This document shows, piece after piece, positions 47,540 through 59,195 of a DNA stretch of 64,000 bases. Position 1 is the first letter of the stretch. Each line of letters opens with the position of its first letter. Origin of the DNA: Kitagawia praeruptora. Taxonomy: Eukaryota; Streptophyta; Magnoliopsida; Apiales; Apiaceae. The notes under the pieces were generated by a model that made no database searches, was not told where the DNA came from, and saw only the letters and a list, made by a program, of their open reading frames with translations. The stretch is taken from positions 79,109,001 to 79,173,000 of the forward strand of contig CM075345.1 of the NCBI GenBank assembly GCA_037693485.1, read 5' to 3'. The position numbers and the translations under genes are program-made.

Positions 47540-47720
47540 GAGAACCTTCTCCAAGAGTTTCGGTAACTTAATTGCACCCATCATTTTGATAGCTTCTACT
47601 AAAAACCATAAATTTATGCATTCTCTGCTACCATGTCTTTGTCTGGAAGCCACACCTTCTTGTAGGTATTGTAATACAGAATATTCCCCGAACTTCCATT
47701 GCCCGAATCTGAAGAACACA
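47540..47720 (-). pseudogene. Tat-2 aspartic protease relic
   Basis: Mixed-frame reading GSSGNILYYNTYKKVWLPDK followed by IYGF and further on ETLGEGSLP resembles the Tat protease (DTGSSADILYYNTYKKMGL, YGF, TLGEGS). Several stops. Confidence 0.6.
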
Positions 47721-48253
47721 TGCCTCATCTTCAGTACAAATGATATCTACACACTCCCCCTTAAACAATTTAGGTGGCCATAACTCCATACTATTCACAT
47801 CGGTGTGAGGTATATCTTGCCTCTCAAACATATTTCTCCAAAGCATTGTTGCTATCACCCCCCCAAGTGATGTCCTCCAAAGATAGTGTGTATACTTCCT
47901 TCCTTGACAAATTTCTTCTCCTCAATTTTGTCCTCATCACGGAGGGCGCGCCCTCCGTTCTTCTTCTCAGATTCTCCTTATGCTTCTTGACTTCTCTGAC
48001 AATCCAATCGGTCAAGTATCCTTCTTTGATTAGATCTTCAATTTCATCCTTCAGCTGACGATATTCATGAGTATTGTGACTTGTCGACTCATATTACTCA
48101 CAGTGCTTCTTCTTATCCTTGATTTTCCAGGCAGATAGAGGAGTCGTCTTCTTAAAAATCCCTTTATTCTTGTACATCTTAAAGATGTGTTCAATCGAAG
48201 CTGCCAACGGAGTGTAATTATTTGTCCTTTGATCATAAGAATACTAGTTGCAT

Positions 48254-49039
48254 TTACGCTGTTAGCGTCGATTCCGGTACAATATACAGGACTTGTAATC
48301 TTCCCCTTAGCATTCTAGGAGCTTCTGTCTTCCGATTTTCTACCAAGGATTGCTCCACCATCTTAAAAGATTCAGCCTGTGCAAAAACATCAACCAAAAT
48401 AGCTGAATCCCTTTCTTGGAGACGCTTCCAGAAATCCGTCTCTATTTGCAAACCAGCTATCAAGAAACTCTTAAGTGTCTCATCGGTTGTTCCTCTAACC
48501 AAAGCGGATTCTGCATTGACTCTTTTGAAGTAAGATTGAAGACTTTCTCCTTCTTTCTGCTTGATGTTGGATAGAGTTGTAACGGGAGGAGCATACTTCA
48601 CTGCTACTTGGAACTTGGCTAAGAACAAAGTCCTCATCGTCTCCCAATAGGTAATCACTCCAGATCCAAGCTTTTGAAACCATTGCTAAGCATTCTCACT
48701 GAAAGTTGTTGCTAGAAGACGACATCTAGCCAAGTCAGTTACGTGGTAAACATCCATCTCAATGTCAAAGCATCCTAAGAACTCCACAGGGTCTGCATTT
48801 TCATGAAAACTTAGATTATTGGTCATAGATTTATATCCTGTAGGGAGTTGTGCCTCTCTAACCTCTGTTGAAAATGGAGAAGGAGTTTGTGTCGTAGTAG
48901 ATATCCTTCCTCCATCCAAGTGAGAAAGAAGCCTCTTCAAGTCGATGACATTAAAGATGCCCACACTTAAGTATAAGTTGAGTACCCCCCAAGGGTAGAG
49001 GTTGAGCCGTCGTCTGAGCATTTCCTGGAACTCCGGCAT
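48254..49039 (-). pseudogene. Tat-2 gag
   Basis: Two open blocks interrupted by a stop near 48686. The first reads DPVEFLGCFDIEMDVYHVTD and LARCRLLATTFSENA; the second WETMRTLFLAKFQVAVKYAP, LSNIKQKEGESLQSYFKRVN, LVRGTTDETLKSFLIAGL. This is the retrotransposon gag core (ExLxxxxxRF near the end). The normal Trp-Phe motif falls at the break. Confidence 0.82.
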
Positions 49040-49774
49040 GAAGTTGTGTGAGAATTACCTCTTGAGTATAAGTTTGTTCCTTTTGACCTTGAGCTTATGG
49101 ATTTCCTTCAATCTGTGGATTCCCTTGAGGTCGTGGATTTCCCTGAGAAACTCCTTGATGCTTTACTTTAGAAGGAGGGCACACCCTCGACCTCACTTCA
49201 CTGGAAGTACTTGAAGAAATTTGAGTGATGCGAGGAGCTCTACCTCCTGAGGGCGCGTCCTCTTTATTGTGAAGTCACCTCTCTCCTTGATACTTCTTCA
49301 TCCTCTAATCTTTATGGTCTCAGCTACTTCTTCTTCCAGTATCACCTTGAGGAGGGGCTTGTTCATATCCAAGGGGCCACGACCTGTCACTACTAAAAAT
49401 CTGTTAATAGACATCACCGTTTTTAACATCGATTAAAATAAAACTGATGTTAAAAGTCTTTTTAACATCAGTGAAAATTAAACCGATGTCTTTTAAATAT
49501 TCAGACATCACTTCATTTGTCAACCGATGTCTAAACGTTTTCTTAAAAATATTTAGACATCACTTCATTTATGAACCGATGTCTAAATCTCTCCATTAAA
49601 AAGTAAACGCGCGCTCTTTTCCCCCCTTAGTTTCATTTTCCCCCTTTCTAAGTTTCATTTGCCCGGTCTTTGCCAAATCTATTCCCCTTAGCCAAAATTT
49701 TGTATTTCCCCCCTCAATTTTCTAATATCATTCAGACTAAAAAATAAAAACAAATTAATTAAACCTAAATAATA

Positions 49775-49897
49775 TCACTCTCTCTCGACCTCGACTCTCA
49801 CCTCACCTCTCTCTCTCTCGACTCTCACCTCTCTCTCCACTCTCACCCCTCTCTCTCGACTCACAGCCTCACCTCCTCCCTCAAGAACCCTAAATCT

Positions 49898-49933
<36 letters not shown>

Positions 49934-49940
49934 CCTCCCC
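49775..49940 (+). promoter_or_regulatory. CT-rich leader in CACTA-E
   Basis: CTCTCTC-rich tract over about 150 bp on the gene-sense strand, 600 bp upstream of the first captured exon and about 400 bp inside the left terminus. Confidence 0.4.
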
Positions 49941-50388
49941 CTCTCTATACTCTCATTATGACCCTTCTCTTTCTCGAAAATCAATCTATCGGAGATTGTT
50001 CGATTCGAAGCTACAAAACTATGAACTCAATTCGATTTATTTAAAGCTCAAACTGGTAAGTGGGTAAGTTTGTGTTTGATTTCAATTAGTTCATTTTAAT
50101 TTTCAATTGGGGATTTTTAAGCTCGAAACCCTAATTTTTTTAATTTGTTCTTAGGTTGAACAATTGGGTCCGCCCCGGAAGCTAGCTGATAACTACTACT
50201 AACCAATCATGTAATAGTAATTAATTATTTACTACTGTTGAATGATGTTATTCCGTATGAGAAAAATATGAAATAGGATTGTATACTATAAACTTTCTCA
50301 GCTGGGATTTTTAGGGTAATTTTTGGAGTAAGTTGAACCATGGTCATTGCAACTATTTTACGTTTTACGCACTCTAACGGTAATACAG

Positions 50389-51360
50389 GTCGTTGGAGGG
50401 GTAGTAGATGAGCAGATTCCATCACTTCCGTCAACAGCTGGAGTTGAAATTGTTTCATATGCAAAGTTAATTAGTCCGGTAACATATTCTTCCTTCAAAG
50501 AACGTCTTATTGTTTCTCTGTTTGCTAAAGTAAATATGTTTTATTAATTTTATACTTTAATGTTAGGGTTGGTATCACACTTCTTTTGTTGTTAAAACTT
50601 GATTTATCATTACTTTTTTCCTACTTGTTATATAAAGTATTGCAAGCCTTTTAATTCTTTCAGTGTGCAAGAAAAATCTTTATAGCATCCTTTGTGATGG
50701 GGATCGGTCCTAAGATTTTATATATATACTTATTATATACAATTTTGTTGGTTGGTTTATTTATTATAGCCTGGTTGTTTCAGCTTTATTACATCATCGT
50801 TAGGGTTTGTTTACGATATTTATGTTGTGTGTTGAACATATTAGTGCCACTTCACCAGATGATCAAGGCTCTAGCTTTGATTATATACAAACAGATTTTT
50901 TCTGAATTTTTTTTGGATTGATTAAATATCAGTTTAGGGATTTTACTTTAGAGATTCTTCTGTGGTTTAGTCTCCCAAGGTTTGATTTAATCATTGTTGT
51001 CCTACATCATTATACCAGCTCATGTGATCATATTGTAATTCTAAAAGAATACAGCTACTATGACAGACAGCTTCATCCACCGTTTGGTCTCTACAACTTT
51101 AAGCGTCCAACTTATATTCCTCTAGAGGTAAATCTTGGATCCCATTAGTTATTTGTAGTTTCAGATCTCAATTTAATTTTAGACCCTCTATGTACGGAGT
51201 ATGATTTATTTACATTATACTTGTTTGCAACATTTTTGTAGCTTTGTTCGCTGGTTTCTTTGCAACGTTATACAAAAGCTCTGACCACTCTTCAACGATC
51301 ATCGTTGGTGGAAAAATCAAGGCAAAAACCACAAGATAGGATGAAAAATTTAACAAATAT
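50389..51360 (+). pseudogene. Captured exons of an unidentified host gene in CACTA-E
   Basis: Exon 50389-50478 (after TACAG, before GTAACA) reads VVGGVVDEQIPSLPSTAGVE and IVSYAKLISP. Exon 51019-51127 (after CCAG, before GTAAAT) reads CDHIVILKEYSYYDRQLHPP and FGLYNFKRPTYIPLE. From 51242 (after TTTGTAG) a block reads VSLQRYTKALTTLQRSSLVE and KSRQKPQDRM. The splice sites and codon patterns are those of a plant gene. I do not recognise the family, and the blocks may not be adjacent in the source gene. Confidence 0.55.
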
Positions 51361-53589
51361 AATCCCTTTCTTACTAACCTTTTGAGAAAAGATCAATTTG
51401 GTACTGGTTTCTAACTTGTTTCATTATATGCAAGGTTAGTTAGAACAGTTAAAAGCAATCTGGTTTCCTGAATCTACCATAGGTCTGTATTGACTATGGA
51501 ATGCATTTTAAGATTTCGCTTAAAAACATACTTGTACTTTGGAAATTTAATTTGCTTAGAAATATGCATATGATTATGACCTGCCAAAGTACATTTTCGG
51601 TAGACTTGTAAGTGTTTTAATATGTTTATTTTTTACAGGATTGAGTTTGTTGGTTCTTTAGAAATCAAGTCAGGTTAACATTTTCGTTGTGGGGTGACCA
51701 GGTTCTACTTTGCCAATTATTTTAGGTACATCAGTATGATCGAGTCTTTCTTCTACTGTGAATAGATTGGAGAAAAGCATCAAGACAGTATTCACGAGAA
51801 CGATACAATAGCCTGAGCTAGTTGTTGTGGATGCTGTTTTGCTAGTTTTTGTGGATTGATGTAGTAGTCATTCTTGTTTTGGTATAGACAGCTTTATTAT
51901 TGTAAGCCATTTTGGTTTACTTTGTACATTGACTTGTATATATTGAATTTCTTTGGTAATGATAATTGAGTTTTGGTTATTTTGGTGTGAGACTGAGTTT
52001 TTACTTTTTTATGGTATTAATTTGGCATATGTATATGAATACAACAAGAAAAAAAGAAAACATAACACATCACTTCCGATATCATTTTTCTGTTATGTAC
52101 CAGATGTTAAAGGACCTTAAAGACATCAGTTATGTTATGTGAAACTATTTTAGACATCAGTTATGTTTTTATATTGATGTGTAAAACTATTATAGACATC
52201 GCTTTTTTATTAAGTACCCGATATAATAAAACAACTTACGCATCAGTTAAAAGCGATGTCTAATCTACACTTACACATCAGTTCCATAAAATTGTACTGA
52301 TATTAATTAAGGTTTAGACATCAATTTCTGGAAAAAAACAGATATATATGTCGAACTATTATATGTCTGCCGTATGTTAAATAACATCTAATACCAGTAA
52401 TATAACAATTAAAAAGTTAACCTCATGCAGTTGAACCAAGAAGATAGTACATAAACATCAGAAATATGTTTAAAACTGATGTATTATATGCTAATAGACA
52501 TCGGCCAGAAACCAATGTCTAAACTTTCGACTTTAGACATCACCGACAAAGACATCGGTCAGGATTTTTCAAAGACATCGGCCAGAAACCGATGTCTATT
52601 AGCGTTTTTTTAGTAGTGTGTGATCAGGGGGCACGCATTGTGGAACATCATCCCGAGGAAGGGCTCACTCATGTCCAAGGGGCCTCGACCTGCAATCAGG
52701 GGGCGCGCGCTGTGGATAACGGGGCCTCGATTCCAAGTGCTTTTCCATCTTCTGATGCTCAAGGAGTACCATTCTTAAATTGTCGTCATTAAGCCTTACA
52801 CCTAGGCGTTCCTTCAAGCTAGCAAAATCTCTATTTTCCCTATCAAGCCTCTCTTTGTCACGTTAGATTTCGTTGAGGGCGCACCCTGACCAATGTGGGT
52901 GAGGGGGCGCCTTCTCCTAAACAGCCGACATCCTACAATGACGAACTTCTCCATTAGGATGTTCAACAATAGAGGCTCCTTTTTCAAAATAATCCATCCT
53001 TCAAGGAGTCACCAGTTGAAACCTCATATCTTGCACATCCTCCCCTCCTCAAGAGCTTCCTTTGACCAAGATACTATCAAGTGGATTGATGACTTCAAAG
53101 TTCAGGAAGCTGCAACCATCAAATCTAAGAGGATTGCACTAGGGTTTCAAAAGGCTGTTGAGATGAAGGGTGCATTCTCAAAAGTGGGAAGACTTTTGCG
53201 ATCGGCCGAAATCCCAACTCCACCTACTAAAGACAATGGTGAGAGCAATTCTTACTCAAAAATGGATGAGACTTCTACCAAGGCAAATGCTTTCAATCCT
53301 CCAACAGACCCCGTGCATGGCGCGTCCTACCGGCACAATCTTGCATTCTCGAAAACGTCAAAAATTTCACTCAACTAAGACTAGGGAAAGTGTACATGGA
53401 CTACCCCCTAGACTAGGAGCTAATTAATTTACCTTGTAGTCTACTATTCAGGCATCACCCTACTTCGATCAATTACTGGTATAACGAGGAACCAGAGCAT
53501 CATCCTATTGATAGTGGAGTAATAAACCTAACCCTAAAACGTTTTACAAAACGGTAGTGAGCACTCTCCGATCACGAGCTATTCCAAAT

Positions 53590-53760
53590 CTCATCCCATG
53601 AAGGGGCATCTCAATGTGAGGCATCTCACTAGGAGGCATCCTATGAAGGGCATCTCACGAAGAGGCATCTCACTAGGAGTCATCCATTAAAGGGCATCTC
53701 ACGAAGAGGCATCTCACTAGAAGGCATCCATTAAAGGGGAGGTGCATCAATACTACCCCC
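53590..53760. repeat. Tandem GGCATCTCAC repeats in Tat-2
   Basis: AGAGGCATCTCACTAGGAGG and GGGCATCTCACGAAG alternate at about 18-20 bp spacing, roughly eight times. Confidence 0.75.
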
Positions 53761-54825
53761 CAGCGTCAGTATATCATTCCTTGAAGATCATCTCTTAACG
53801 AGGCATCCCAAGAGGAGAATTTTAAGAGAGAGCCGTTGGAGTTGCTGAGGACGCGCCCTGTTGCTTAGGGTGCGCCCTATGAGGACGAGGGCAATGACAA
53901 AGTCTCTTCTAGTCCGGATGAATGTCATTCTTGTGTAGAGGGGCTCACTCATGACCTTGGGGCCTTAACCTGCCTATCAGGGGCATGCTCTAAGATTCAT
54001 GGGGCCGCACATTAATACAATTTTCTTCAAGCAAAAGATATGCCATGGATCATTGCGATCATACTTGCAGACGAAGCCACAACATGAGGTTGATAAGTTA
54101 GGGCGCGCCCTAAAGCCTATCATTCAGGTCATTGTAGATACGAGGGCGCGTCCTCTGTAGCAAAGTATTGTTTCTTCATAGAGGGGCTCACTCACGACCT
54201 TGGGGCCTCAACCTGATGATCAGGGGGCACACACTATGGTTCGTGGGGCCACAACTCAACAACTTCTTTCCTTCTGGAGTCCAAAAAGTAAATTATCCTC
54301 GTAGATATTGGAGTTCACTTGAGAATTTGCATCTTTCAGGGCGCGCCCTAACCAGAAAGGTCCTTTGATAAGAAAGTTCCTTGAGCGCGCGTCCTATGTT
54401 GGAGGATTTTCCTGAAGTCGTGCATTTCCTTGAAGTGGAGTCCTGATGTAGTGCATCGCCCTGGGGTTGAGAATTCTCACCCTATCTTCCAACAGTTGCA
54501 CTATGAGAAATCAAGGGAACAATTGTAGGACCTCTCTCTCTAGAGGGCGCATCCTTAGCAACATGTCGAGGACTATTCCTCACTTGGTGATTAGGCCAAA
54601 CAATGTCATTCCTACATCCTTAGCTTCATTATCTTCCAAAGAAATCTCAAGGATGGGTTCATTTATGTCCAAGGGGCCTCGACCTGTAATCAGGGGGCAC
54701 GCGCTGTGGATCATCATCCCGAGGAAGGGCTCGCTCATGTCCAAGGGGCCTCGACCTGTAATCAGGGGGCACGCGCTGTGGATCACGGGGCCTCGATTCC
54801 ATGTGTTCCCCTTTCTTCTGTCCAG

Positions 54826-54915
54826 GAAAACCCCTGCAGGCCTTCTCACCAGGCAAACCCCTATAGGCCTTCTCACCAGGCAAACCCCTGTAGGCCTTCG
54901 CACCAGGCAAACCCC
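54826..54915. repeat. 27-bp tandem repeat in Tat-2
   Basis: AGGCAAACCCCTGTAGGCC plus TTCTCACC, three full copies and a partial one, with single-base differences. Confidence 0.88.
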
Positions 54916-55867
54916 TGTAACTTTATACATGCAATAAATATATAGAGCAAAATAATATATAGGTTGTATATTACCTGGAGGCGCGCCCAGTCAGGGGAAG
55001 GCGCGCTTCTTAATAGTCTTCTGAGGCATGCTCTGCTTGAATTAGCAAAACTCACCATTTGCAGCTTTCTCCTTCCAGCAAGGTTCATCTCATCTCGCCA
55101 GATTTCACTGAGGGCGTGCCCTGACCTATGTTACTTGAGGGCGCCCTCAGAGGGAGATGCCTCTTGGGAATATCTAACATTCTTAAGGAGCATACTCACA
55201 AATTGGAATTTTGCACTCGACATATTCTTAAGATCTTTTCTGAAGTAGATGTCCCGCCTGCAACTATTCGTCTAACGAAAAGTCTTAGATGTTACCTGGA
55301 GGAGGCATCCTTAGAGAGGGCTAGTCCTTAGAGAGAGCGTGTTTAGTCATCGAATTCTCCCAGAAATTGTTGGAAATCATCTGAACCTTGGAAACCACCC
55401 TCAGGGTGCGCCTTTAGATTTCTTGGGGATTCTCCTTCACAATCTTCTTCCTGCTAAAGTTGAAGGAACAAATAGTGGAAATCATGACAAAACAAGTGTT
55501 ACCTTGAGGGCATGTCCTGATGATGAGGGCGTGTCCTGATGGTGAGGACGTGATCCCGACAATTGCACCTCTTCCCTGGAATATCCTTCTTCGAATCATA
55601 CTTAGAATTTCCTCACCGGAAACCTAGTTCAATGTGGCTGGTCGGAAATTCAGGTCGTGTTCGATAAACCCTTCTTCAGATCTTGTTCGACCCCCCTACT
55701 AGATTCGCCATGCTTGAATCTTCCTTGTAGCCGCGGGCCTGCACCCTCATCGAGAACTATGCCTTAGATCTTGCTTGATGCTTTATAAGAAGAACCTTCA
55801 TCGTGATGAGAAATCCATCCTCCTTGGATTATGATCTTGATCAGCACCCATCCTTCTAGCGCCAATT

Positions 55868-56871
55868 TGTTGACGGAGGAATTTGGTTCCAACAAAGTTT
55901 GAGGTCTGTCGCCGGAATCAAGATCTATGACGGTGGTTCTTCGCCGGATAAGTCGTCGAAGTGTGGTGGTTGAGATGAATTGAGGGCTGAGATTGAGAGG
56001 GTTCTTGGTGGTGGCTCGTAGCTCTTCGCTTCCATCCCCCTCAATTTGCTTACGTACCTCTATATTTATAGAGGATCAAGCCCGCGTAGTTCTTGGAGAG
56101 CAAGAAACCCAAAATGGGCTTGGATTGACGAACTAGCTTCCGGAATGTTCTACTATGAGGCCTAACCACAAAGGCCCAAGGCTCACCCAAGATCTCAAGA
56201 CTTCACGAATAAGGAAACTTCCCCCGTCGAGGACTAGTCCTATCCGCTACAAGCTATTTCTTGATTTCAAGGATGCAGGTATAGCCATGGTTTACCCCAA
56301 GTGCAGAACGCATCCCTGTCCCCCAAATGAGAAGCACCCACCAGATAGCAGGACCGGTGATCCAGAGCTTTTGGGTGCAAAGTGCAGGATTACTCCAAAG
56401 TTCCCCAATGAGGACGCGCCCATTGGCTACAGGAAAAGAGCTCCCAAAGCACACACCAGAAAGTTCCCATCTTTCCACCTTAGGGCGTGCGACGGACATC
56501 CCCCTCCTGAGATACGACAGGAGGGAATTCTTCAATCAACCTATAAGAATCAACTAACAAAGAACATTTGACAAATTCATTCAATCACGGAGGACGCGTC
56601 TTTAGAAGAGGACGCGCCCTTAGAGAGGGCCAGTCCTGAGAGAGGGCTAGTCCTTAGCTTCTTCAATAATTCTTGGAAAACCAGCCTTAGTGGAATTCCT
56701 CACCATGTTTCATATACTTAAAGCGCGCCCTCTTTGCAAAGAAAGAGAGGGCGCGGCCTGACCTTTTCTCATCTCTGCCAAAACCCTAATTTAATCTAAA
56801 ATTCCCTAAATTGTACCCGTTATAGACCCGAATCCGGAATAAAATACCCGTATGAGATTTTGGGGATAACA
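55868..56871 (-). repeat. Right LTR of Tat-2
   Basis: Starts TGTTGACGGAGGAATTTGG and ends TTTGGGGATAACA, 1004 bp. Followed by AAAAT. Confidence 0.93.
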
Positions 56872-57254
56872 AAAATATTACATATGACTTGCTCAAACTG
56901 AAGGCCTAGTGTCTGACACTGGCGTCAAATAAAGGTTCTCATAGAATATATTCGATCTATCACCATTCACAGCTTACGCAGTTGCGTCCCTGCTTCGACT
57001 GATCAGGTTGTCATATATACTTTAGCACAGGAACATAAATATAAAAACAATACTCCCTCGGGCTCATAATATGTTTCCTGTTTTTAAAAATACATTTGCC
57101 AACACACACTTTTGATCGTTAATATCTTGAATTTCGTATTAGTACTAAATATAAAAACTTCACTATATTAAAGTACTCATAAATACGAATCCAACAAGAT
57201 CACTCATGACTATATTTTATCTTATAAATTATTTATAAATTAATAGTCAACCGC

Positions 57255-59195
57255 TGTAAAACCTGTAAAGTTGCAGGTTGTATCTATCTGTGTGTATAGT
57301 TGTATGAAGAAGAAAGACAAGTTTGTGAAATTATGTTTATTCTCATTACTGTGAAATATTACAGAGAAATGTTTAAATACATAGCTGTACAAGAGAAGGC
57401 GGGAAAAACAGTTACAAAAACTAACTCTATTTACAGCCTAAATCCAGCTAGCTATCTCTGTCACGTGACATGTCCAACACCCCCCCGCAAGTTGGAGGGG
57501 GAAGAATTCACACCCAACTTGGAGAGAATGTCATGATGAAGTAGTCTAGTGAGTGGTTTTGTAAAAACATCAGCTAATTGATGTTTAGTAGGAACATAGG
57601 ACAAGGAAATAAGGCCAGAAAGTAGTTTAGTTCGAACGAAGTGACAATCAAGATCAATGTGTTTCGTACGCTCGTGAAAAACAGGATTCTTGGCGATGTA
57701 AATAGCAGTCTGGTTATCACACTTAACAGGCATTGGAAGAATATTGGGAACCTCAAGTTCAATTAGAAGTCGAGACAACCAGGCAAGTTCAGCAGTGATA
57801 CGACGCATTGAGCGATATTCAGCCTCAGCTGAAGACAGAGAAACAGTATGCTGTTTCTTTGATTTCCATGAGATGAGAGTGCCACCAAGTAAAACAGCAT
57901 AGCCACTAACAGATTTTCGAGTGTGAGGACAAGCTGCCCAGTCAGCATCACAAGTGCATCCACAAGTACAGATTGGAGCCAAACAAAGTGAGTCAATATC
58001 ATCCCATAACATTTTAGTTTTGGTGAAATAGTTTGAGATGCTTTGATTTCCATGTGAAACTTCAGATAATTCTTTGTGCAAACCAAATAATTGAGCACCA
58101 TTTGACACACCATAACGCTCTTCAAGTTCAAGCCACATTTGATGTGCAGAGGTAGAGTAAATGACACTCCTGCCAATAGACTTTGATAAAGCACCTAAGA
58201 TCCAAGAAATAACCATATCATTGCAACGTGACCAACTCTTGAATGAAGGTGAATCTGGTGATGGTTTTGGTAATGATCCGTCCACAAAACATAGCTTATT
58301 GCGAGCAGAAAGAGCAATGAGCATTGAACGTTTCCAATTACCGAAACCAGTACCGTCGAACACTTCACTGACTAATTTCATACCAGGACTGTCAGAGGAC
58401 TGTAAGTGTAACGGATTATCAAAATTGAGAGATGTAGAGTTATGAGACAAAGAACGATACAGATCAAAAACTCTTTGACGATCATTCTGATCGATATGAG
58501 TATCGTCATGAGAAATAGGAGTGGTCTGTTCAGTAGTGTTATTTGTGGTAGTCATTATCACTTGATCTTCAAAAATTCACAGAGTAAAATACACAAACAC
58601 TTTGTGTGCAAAATGAATGAACAGATTATATGAAGAATGTGATGATATATCGATCACATCAATGAACAAAAGTATCAAGAAGATTATAATCAATAACGAT
58701 CAACTAAGATATACAAAGAAATGATCGAATTGATAAAGAAAAAACACGTTAAACAGAGAAAAACGTGAATACGATCAAAAAGAAAGATTGATAATCGAGA
58801 AAACAGATAAAAGTAACAAGAAAGATGATCGAATTGACAAAAGAGATAAGATAAAAATAAAAGAGATGATCAAACCGATGAGAGAGACGAGATGATCGTG
58901 AGAGAGATGACGAGAATGCGGAATGAAAGAAAGAATTTACGTCACCATTTTTGATCAAGCTCTGATACCATGTAAAACCTGTAAAGTTGCAGGTTGTATC
59001 TATCTGTGTGTATAGTTGTATGAAGAAGAAAGACAAGTTTGTGAAATTATGTTTATTCTCATTACTGTGAAATGTTACAGAGAAATGTTTAAATACATAG
59101 ATGTACAAGAGAAGGCGGGAAAAACAGTTACAAAAACTAACTCTATTTACAGCCTAAATCCAGCTGGCTATCTCTGTCACGTGACATGTCCAACA
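57255..59195 (-). mobile_element. Copia-type LTR retrotransposon deletion derivative
   Basis: LTRs 57255-57479 and 58971-59195 (225 bp each, 3 differences) are flanked by ACCGC (57250-57254, 59196-59200). Minus orientation: primer site TGGTATCAGAGCTTGATC next to the right LTR and a purine tract (complement of CCCCCCCGCAAG, 57479-57490) next to the left LTR. It encodes one fused ORF and lacks protease, integrase and RT. Confidence 0.95.
57461..58561 (-). CDS. In-frame gag-RNase H fusion ORF of the Copia derivative
   Basis: 366 codons without a stop. Residues 1-190 are Copia gag (PGMKLVSEVFDGTGFGNWKR, MWLELEERYGVSNGAQLF, FTKTKMLWDDIDSL). At about residue 195-210 (APICTCGCTCDADWAACPHT) the frame passes directly into the Copia RNase H, with KSVSGYAVLLGGTLISWKSK, SLSSAEAEYRSM, NPVFHERTKHIDLDCHFVR and LADVFTKPL. 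Protease, integrase and RT, about 900 codons in a full element, are gone. The start ATG at 58561 or 58555 lies about 400 bp from the primer site. RNase H residues look intact. No activity is implied. Confidence 0.9.
   Translation of the reverse strand: MIMTTTNNTTEQTTPISHDDTHIDQNDRQRVFDLYRSLSHNSTSLNFDNPLHLQSSDSPGMKLVSEVFDGTGFGNWKRSMLIALSARNKLCFVDGSLPKPSPDSPSFKSWSRCNDMVISWILGALSKSIGRSVIYSTSAHQMWLELEERYGVSNGAQLFGLHKELSEVSHGNQSISNYFTKTKMLWDDIDSLCLAPICTCGCTCDADWAACPHTRKSVSGYAVLLGGTLISWKSKKQHTVSLSSAEAEYRSMRRITAELAWLSRLLIELEVPNILPMPVKCDNQTAIYIAKNPVFHERTKHIDLDCHFVRTKLLSGLISLSYVPTKHQLADVFTKPLTRLLHHDILSKLGVNSSPSNLRGGVGHVT

Larger units (their letters stand above)
49388..52618. mobile_element. CACTA-E: CACTA transposon with captured exons, inside Tat-2
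   Basis: Left end CACTACTAAAAATCTG, right end TTTTTTTAGTAGTG; TGT is duplicated at 49385-49387 and 52619-52621. Subterminal repeats of GACATCGGTY and AACCGATGTC at both ends. Removal rejoins a dispersed Tat-2 repeat unit (GGGGCCACGACCTGT|GATCAGGGGGCAC). Confidence 0.93.
52622..55867 (-). other. Tat-2 leader region with dispersed short repeats
   Basis: Between the right LTR and gag there is no conserved ORF. It holds several copies of a roughly 70-bp unit (GGGGCTCACTCATGTCCAAGG...GCGCTGTGGAT at about 52656, 53938, 54183, 54655, 54725) and many copies of GGGCGCGYCCT. The open frame at 52893-53378 on the plus strand has no family signature and runs against the element, so I do not call it a gene. 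Confidence 0.65.
38710..56871 (-). mobile_element. Tat-2: decayed Tat-lineage LTR retrotransposon with nested elements
   Basis: LTRs are 38710-39775 and 55868-56871, flanked by AAAAT (38705-38709, 56872-56876). It lies on the minus strand: primer site TTGGCGCTAGAAGGA next to the right LTR (55848-55867) and a polypurine tract (complement of ACTACCCCCC, 39776-39785) next to the left. From right to left it holds a long non-coding leader with short repeats (55847-49240, with CACTA-E), gag (49039-48254), a protease relic (about 47720-47540), a pre-RT segment (47290-46949), the Athila-like insertion, and a truncated RT (40546-40150). The RT stops before the YVDD box, so it is non-autonomous. Confidence 0.93.

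Noticed and set aside
49775..49984. Arg/Glu-rich ORF on the minus strand
   Set aside because: Translation of the (CT)n/(GA)n tract in CACTA-E.
52893..53378. 161-codon plus-strand ORF in the Tat-2 leader
   Set aside because: No domain recognised, opposite to the element's coding strand, single copy in view. Kept as unassigned.
53590..55600. Possible CRISPR-like regularly spaced repeats
   Set aside because: Units are short, diverged and without unique spacers of constant length, and the context is a plant retrotransposon.
58749..59108. 119-codon ORF across the Copia right LTR
   Set aside because: Phe/Ser-rich translation of the leader and LTR; the true coding frame starts at 58561.
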